Shown here one piece after another: positions 60,905 to 64,000 of a stretch of DNA of 64,000 nucleotides. The stretch comes from an uncultured Bacteroidales bacterium (GTDB lineage: Bacteria > Bacteroidota > Bacteroidia > Bacteroidales > F082). Position 1 is the first letter of the stretch, and every line of letters begins with the position of its first letter. The DNA is taken from contig ONFF01000028.1 in NCBI GenBank assembly GCA_900317055.1, forward strand, positions 1 to 64,000. The letters are read 5' to 3'. Under the pieces are notes generated by a model. That model was not told the DNA's origin, searched no databases, and saw only the letters and a list, made by a program, of their open reading frames with translations. The position numbers and the translations under genes were made by a program.

Positions 60905-62500
60905 ATGGAAGAAACCTTAGGTCTATACGAAACATTCAAGGAAGCTGCAAAAAAGTATTCCGATAAGGTTGCCTTGAGTTATTTTAAGACGGATACGAGG
61001 TTTAGAGTTTTATTGGAACGCGTCGACATAACAGCCTTGGCTTTCAGGAAACATGGGGTGAAAAAAGGCGATATCATCTGTCTTGCATTGCCTTCGATGC
61101 CCGAGTCGTTGATGTGTTTCCTGGCACTGAACAAAATCGGTGCCATCCCCTGCATGATCGATGTCAGATACACACCTGAAGAATACTGCAAAATCATCGA
61201 CAGGACACAATCGAAGATGCTCTTTGTCATGGGGCTTTATGCAGCCAACTTGGCCACTGTGGATGCCCAACTCAATGTGGAGAAAGTCGTGGTATGTTCA
61301 GGTGCCGATTCCATTCCTGGGATTTCTTTCTGGTTCAGCCTAGGCGAAAGGTTCAATGGTAGAAGAAAGGTGTTTCGCAAACACAAGAAATTCTGCCACT
61401 GGAAAGACTTCTACAACACAGCGCAAGGCAAAGACGAAACCGAGCCTTACCATTGGTTGCCCGACGAGATGGCCGCCTTGTTCCAGACCTCTGGCACAAC
61501 CGGTACGGTGAAAAGTGTAATGCTCTCCACCGAAAATATCATGCACTCCGTGTTTCCCAACCCGCCCGTGCTCAACAACCTTTCAAGCAACGACACTGCA
61601 CTATGCATCTTGCCTATTTTCGCTTTCTTCGGGGCGAATACTTTGTTGCTGCCTTTATTCAATGGCTTGCGGGTTATTGTCATCCCCATTGCACCACGGA
61701 AAGAATTCTTGAAACTGCTGACCCAATATAAACCTCAGCATGTCTTCTCGGTGCCAGCCTATTGGGATTTCGTCAACGAGGAAAAAGTGGTCAAGGAAGA
61801 CTTCTCCTACTTGAAATCCATCAATGTGGCGGGTGACATCTTGAACACCGCTTTTGAGAAGCGCATCAACGAGTGTCTGCACCAAGGTGGGTGCCGCTAC
61901 GACCTCACGAAAGCCTACGGTATGACCGAAACGGCAGGTGTCATTTCATTTACTCCTCAAGGCAGCGAGAAACAATATGTACAAGGCTTTTCTGGTAAAC
62001 CTGTGACATGTTACGAGGTCAAGACCTTTGACGATGAGATTTGCGTGAACTCGGAGATGAAGTTCCTCGGTTACTATAAAAACGAAGAAGCCACACAACA
62101 ACTTATCCAAACCCACGCTGACGGCAGAAAATGGCTACACACGGGCGATATGGGCTATGTGGACAAGGAAGGCAATATTTTCGTGATCGGCCGCAAAAAG
62201 CGCATGATTGTCCGTCACGACGGCTCCAAGGTCTTTCCCGTAGAGATTGAGGACTGCTTAATGCACCATCCCTTAGTGGCGGCTTGTGCTGTGGTGCCCA
62301 TGCAAGACCCCGACCATTCGGAGAGCCATTTGCCCAAGGCATTTTTGGTGCTGAAGGATTCCGACACCCAGACCACCATAAAAGAACTGATGGCCTACTG
62401 TGAGGCGAACTTACCAGTTCACCTCGTTCCAGCGGCCATCGAGTTGATTGATGCCTTGCCGATGAAATGCCTTGCCGATGAACGGCAACGGAAAGGTTGA
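60905..62500 (+). pseudogene. AMP-forming acyl-CoA/acyl-ACP ligase with a frameshifted C-terminus
   Basis: ANL-superfamily adenylation enzyme. A3 FQTSGTTGTVKSV (about 197-209), A5 KAYGMTETAG, A7 WLHTGDMGYVD and A8 GRKKRMIVRHDGSKVFPVEIE are intact. The A10 lysine motif is missing: at 62451-62482 the 16-mer ATGCCTTGCCGATGAA occurs twice in tandem. Removing one copy restores the family-typical ending LPMNGNGKVDYQKLIRN with stop at 62523-62525; as it stands the reading ends KCLADERQRKG. It may be dead for acyl adenylation, switchable by slippage, or an assembly error. It is divergent from the BtrH-like gene. Confidence 0.85.
62451..62482 (+). repeat. 16-bp perfect tandem duplication causing a frameshift
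   Basis: ATGCCTTGCCGATGAA at 62451-62466 and 62467-62482. Sixteen bases shift the frame by one and remove the ligase A10 motif. Confidence 0.95.
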
Positions 62501-62514
62501 TTACCAAAAACTGA

Positions 62515-63078
62515 TCAGAAATTGACACTAAAGGTCATGCCCACACCCAGATTGGCTTGATCAGGCATAGTGTTGCAACGCATGACTGATGGCGAGAGGT
62601 TGAACGAAACCGATTTGCTGTTGTTGTATTCGTTAGCCACCCAGTTCATACGACCCTTGCCTATGCTCGAGAAAACAATCCACAACGGAAGGCTGACATC
62701 GGCAGCAATGGCTGGGATATAGCCCAAATATACCAAATCCATATTATCGGTGGCAGCACCAGTTACCATAATAGCAGCAGCGGCAGCAGCCGTTCCGATA
62801 AAGACACCCATGAAAACATTTCCCGTTGTGATTTGCTTTTGCGCACCGAGATAAGTCTCAAAGTTTTGTGAACCGACAAGTTGCTTGACTTCCGCATCCG
62901 AAAGTTGGCGACCGTCGAGGGTTAGATGTCTGCCATCACGTTCCATGTGACCGCCCGCCAGAGTAGATAGCGTCAGTTGGTTGGACACATTGATGGTTTC
63001 CGTTTCATTGTAGTTGCATTGTGCAAACATGGAGATACCTGCCAAGACAAGCATCATCGATAAGAATAACTTCTTCAT
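62515..63078 (-). CDS. Small secreted protein, function unknown
   Basis: A signal peptide ends SMFAQ. Two hydrophobic Ala/Gly-rich segments in the middle (GVFIGTAAAAAAIMVTGAA; GYIPAIAADVSLPLWIVFSS) and a beta-like C-terminus (ANLGVGMTFSVNF) suggest an envelope protein. Proteins with a DGRxLSDAEVKQLVG segment are frequent in Bacteroidales and uncharacterised. It starts 18 bp after the acyltransferase gene and is probably in one unit with it. The unshifted ligase stop would overlap its 3' end. Confidence 0.65.
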   Translation of the reverse strand: MKKLFLSMMLVLAGISMFAQCNYNETETINVSNQLTLSTLAGGHMERDGRHLTLDGRQLSDAEVKQLVGSQNFETYLGAQKQITTGNVFMGVFIGTAAAAAAIMVTGAATDNMDLVYLGYIPAIAADVSLPLWIVFSSIGKGRMNWVANEYNNSKSVSFNLSPSVMRCNTMPDQANLGVGMTFSVNF

Positions 63079-63096
63079 AATTATTAGTGTTTTAAG

Positions 63097-64000
63097 TTAA
63101 TATTGTGATTTCACATTCACCGGATTGGCATAAATCCCTAAGAAAATCTCCTCCAATTCCGAACGGTCAAAATCAAGATAGTCGTTCATCCAATCCATAT
63201 ATTTGATGAACATTGCTTTTTGCTCCTTGGTATAATGATCAGCATAGGCATCACTGCCGCTCCGTAGGTCATGGGCAATATAATTGTTCGGGTGGAGATA
63301 GAAATGCGGATTGATGCGGCTGTCCATCAGCTCGGCCACACGCTTGTAGAACTCGCCCGAAGGACAGTCATTCAAAGCAATCAGATCATCTTCAGTAACC
63401 TGAGGACAAATGTGGAAATGCACATGACCCTTAGGCTGCATGATGCCAGTCAAGATACTGTTAAGATCTTCGCCTGGTTTCTTTTCGTAATGGCCGTTTT
63501 TCTTGGTCATGTACAACTCCAAGGTCTTCAATTTGTCGCATGACTCCCATTCGTAGGACACCGCTACAGGTACAATATTGAGCTCGGCCAACGAGATCAC
63601 CCTGTCGTCGCGGCGGCTCATGCCGAACATCTTGATGATGGCAGGGTCGGTAGCATCGATGCCGTTTTTGGTGCGACCATTGCGCTGCGCAATCCACACC
63701 GACTCATGCACTTCGGTAATGACATGACGCATATATTCCGACATATGCATCATGCTGTTGTAGAACTCTTTGGGCGAACCTCCGCGCTCTGTGCGGAACA
63801 TCTTGTTGACCTTACCGAAGTCGATGACAAAAGGATGCGACATCAGGTTGCTGCCGAAAGTGATTTGGCAGGTGTTTTGTCCAGCTTTAGTCAGTATATA
63901 TTGCAAGAACATAGCATCGAGCACAATGTCGCGGTGATTGGAAACGAAAAGATAGGGTTTCTTCTCCTCAATGTTTTCCAAACCCGCCCAATCGAACTGC
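63097..64000 (-). CDS. PlsC-like acyltransferase, 5' end outside the window
   Basis: The N-terminal part seen has SNHRDIVLDAMFL, a variant of the NHxxxxD acyltransferase motif (one extra residue between His and Asp), then FGSNLMSHPF, and VWIAQRNGRTKNG, the substrate-loop region of lysophosphatidate-type acyltransferases. The frame stays open (QFDWAGLENIEE) to the window edge, so the start lies upstream. It probably acylates a glycerolipid; the exact acceptor is not shown. gpsA and an acyl ligase are nearby. Confidence 0.7.
   Translation of the reverse strand, partial: QFDWAGLENIEEKKPYLFVSNHRDIVLDAMFLQYILTKAGQNTCQITFGSNLMSHPFVIDFGKVNKMFRTERGGSPKEFYNSMMHMSEYMRHVITEVHESVWIAQRNGRTKNGIDATDPAIIKMFGMSRRDDRVISLAELNIVPVAVSYEWESCDKLKTLELYMTKKNGHYEKKPGEDLNSILTGIMQPKGHVHFHICPQVTEDDLIALNDCPSGEFYKRVAELMDSRINPHFYLHPNNYIAHDLRSGSDAYADHYTKEQKAMFIKYMDWMNDYLDFDRSELEEIFLGIYANPVNVKSQY

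Overview
The window is a 64 kb piece of a Bacteroidota chromosome, most likely from an uncultured, gut- or rumen-type Bacteroidales. The signs are a SusC/SusD pair, BACON-domain lipoproteins, several secreted proteins with a type IX secretion (T9SS) C-terminal tail, the gliding lipoprotein GldH, and Bacteroidota-type -7 promoter boxes (TAnnTTTGC) in front of many genes. No phage, integrase, CRISPR array or rRNA operon is visible. Most genes are ordinary chromosomal ones. Intergenic space is short and rich in small palindromic repeats.

Layout. 1-2.6 kb: a GIY-YIG nuclease gene and an orphan adenine-type DNA methyltransferase in a nest of 110-bp tandem repeats and direct repeats. 2.8-16.4 kb: tsaB, an M28 peptidase exported by T9SS, an AsmA/DUF748-like envelope protein, gltX, an RlmL-type methyltransferase, pth, rplY, prs, tRNA-Leu, glmS and lemA. 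15.3-21 kb: an envelope operon ricT-gldH-pbp1A-obg-PAP2. 21-29 kb: SAM hydrolase, phoH, a second GIY-YIG gene, a REP-associated (RAYT/Y1) transposase flanked by its own palindromes, purC, hicBA, a PHP phosphatase carrying an in-frame repeat insertion, a U32 protein and a T9SS cargo. 29-36.5 kb: tRNA-Pro, mntP, an outer-membrane barrel, gpmA, an OstA-like protein, a MazG-like protein, glnS and tRNA-Cys. 36.6-41.2 kb: a block of two successive tandem duplications (two polytopic GT-C-like proteins and two BACON lipoproteins). 41.2-46.4 kb: rnr, then divergently nrdDG behind a cobalamin riboswitch. 46.4-57.5 kb: an internally duplicated lipoprotein, bacterial-type proS, and a polysaccharide-utilization-like locus susC-susD-PNGase F-like glycoamidase. 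57.5-64 kb: a zinc-ribbon membrane protein, gpsA, a BtrH-like acyl transfer protein, an AMP-forming acyl ligase, a small secreted protein and a PlsC-like acyltransferase running off the end.

The most interesting items are: (1) a 16-bp tandem duplication that frameshifts the end of the acyl ligase and removes its catalytic lysine motif; (2) a MITE-like palindromic element inserted in frame into the N-terminus of gldH; (3) a RAYT transposase embedded in its own REP-like elements, with several further palindrome families scattered through the window; (4) a B12 riboswitch controlling the B12-independent anaerobic ribonucleotide reductase; (5) a SusCD locus dedicated to a T9SS-secreted PNGase F-like enzyme; (6) a divergent BtrH / acyl-ligase / gpsA / acyltransferase neighbourhood that could make an unusual acylated product. 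Family assignments come from reading motifs by eye; no database search was run.
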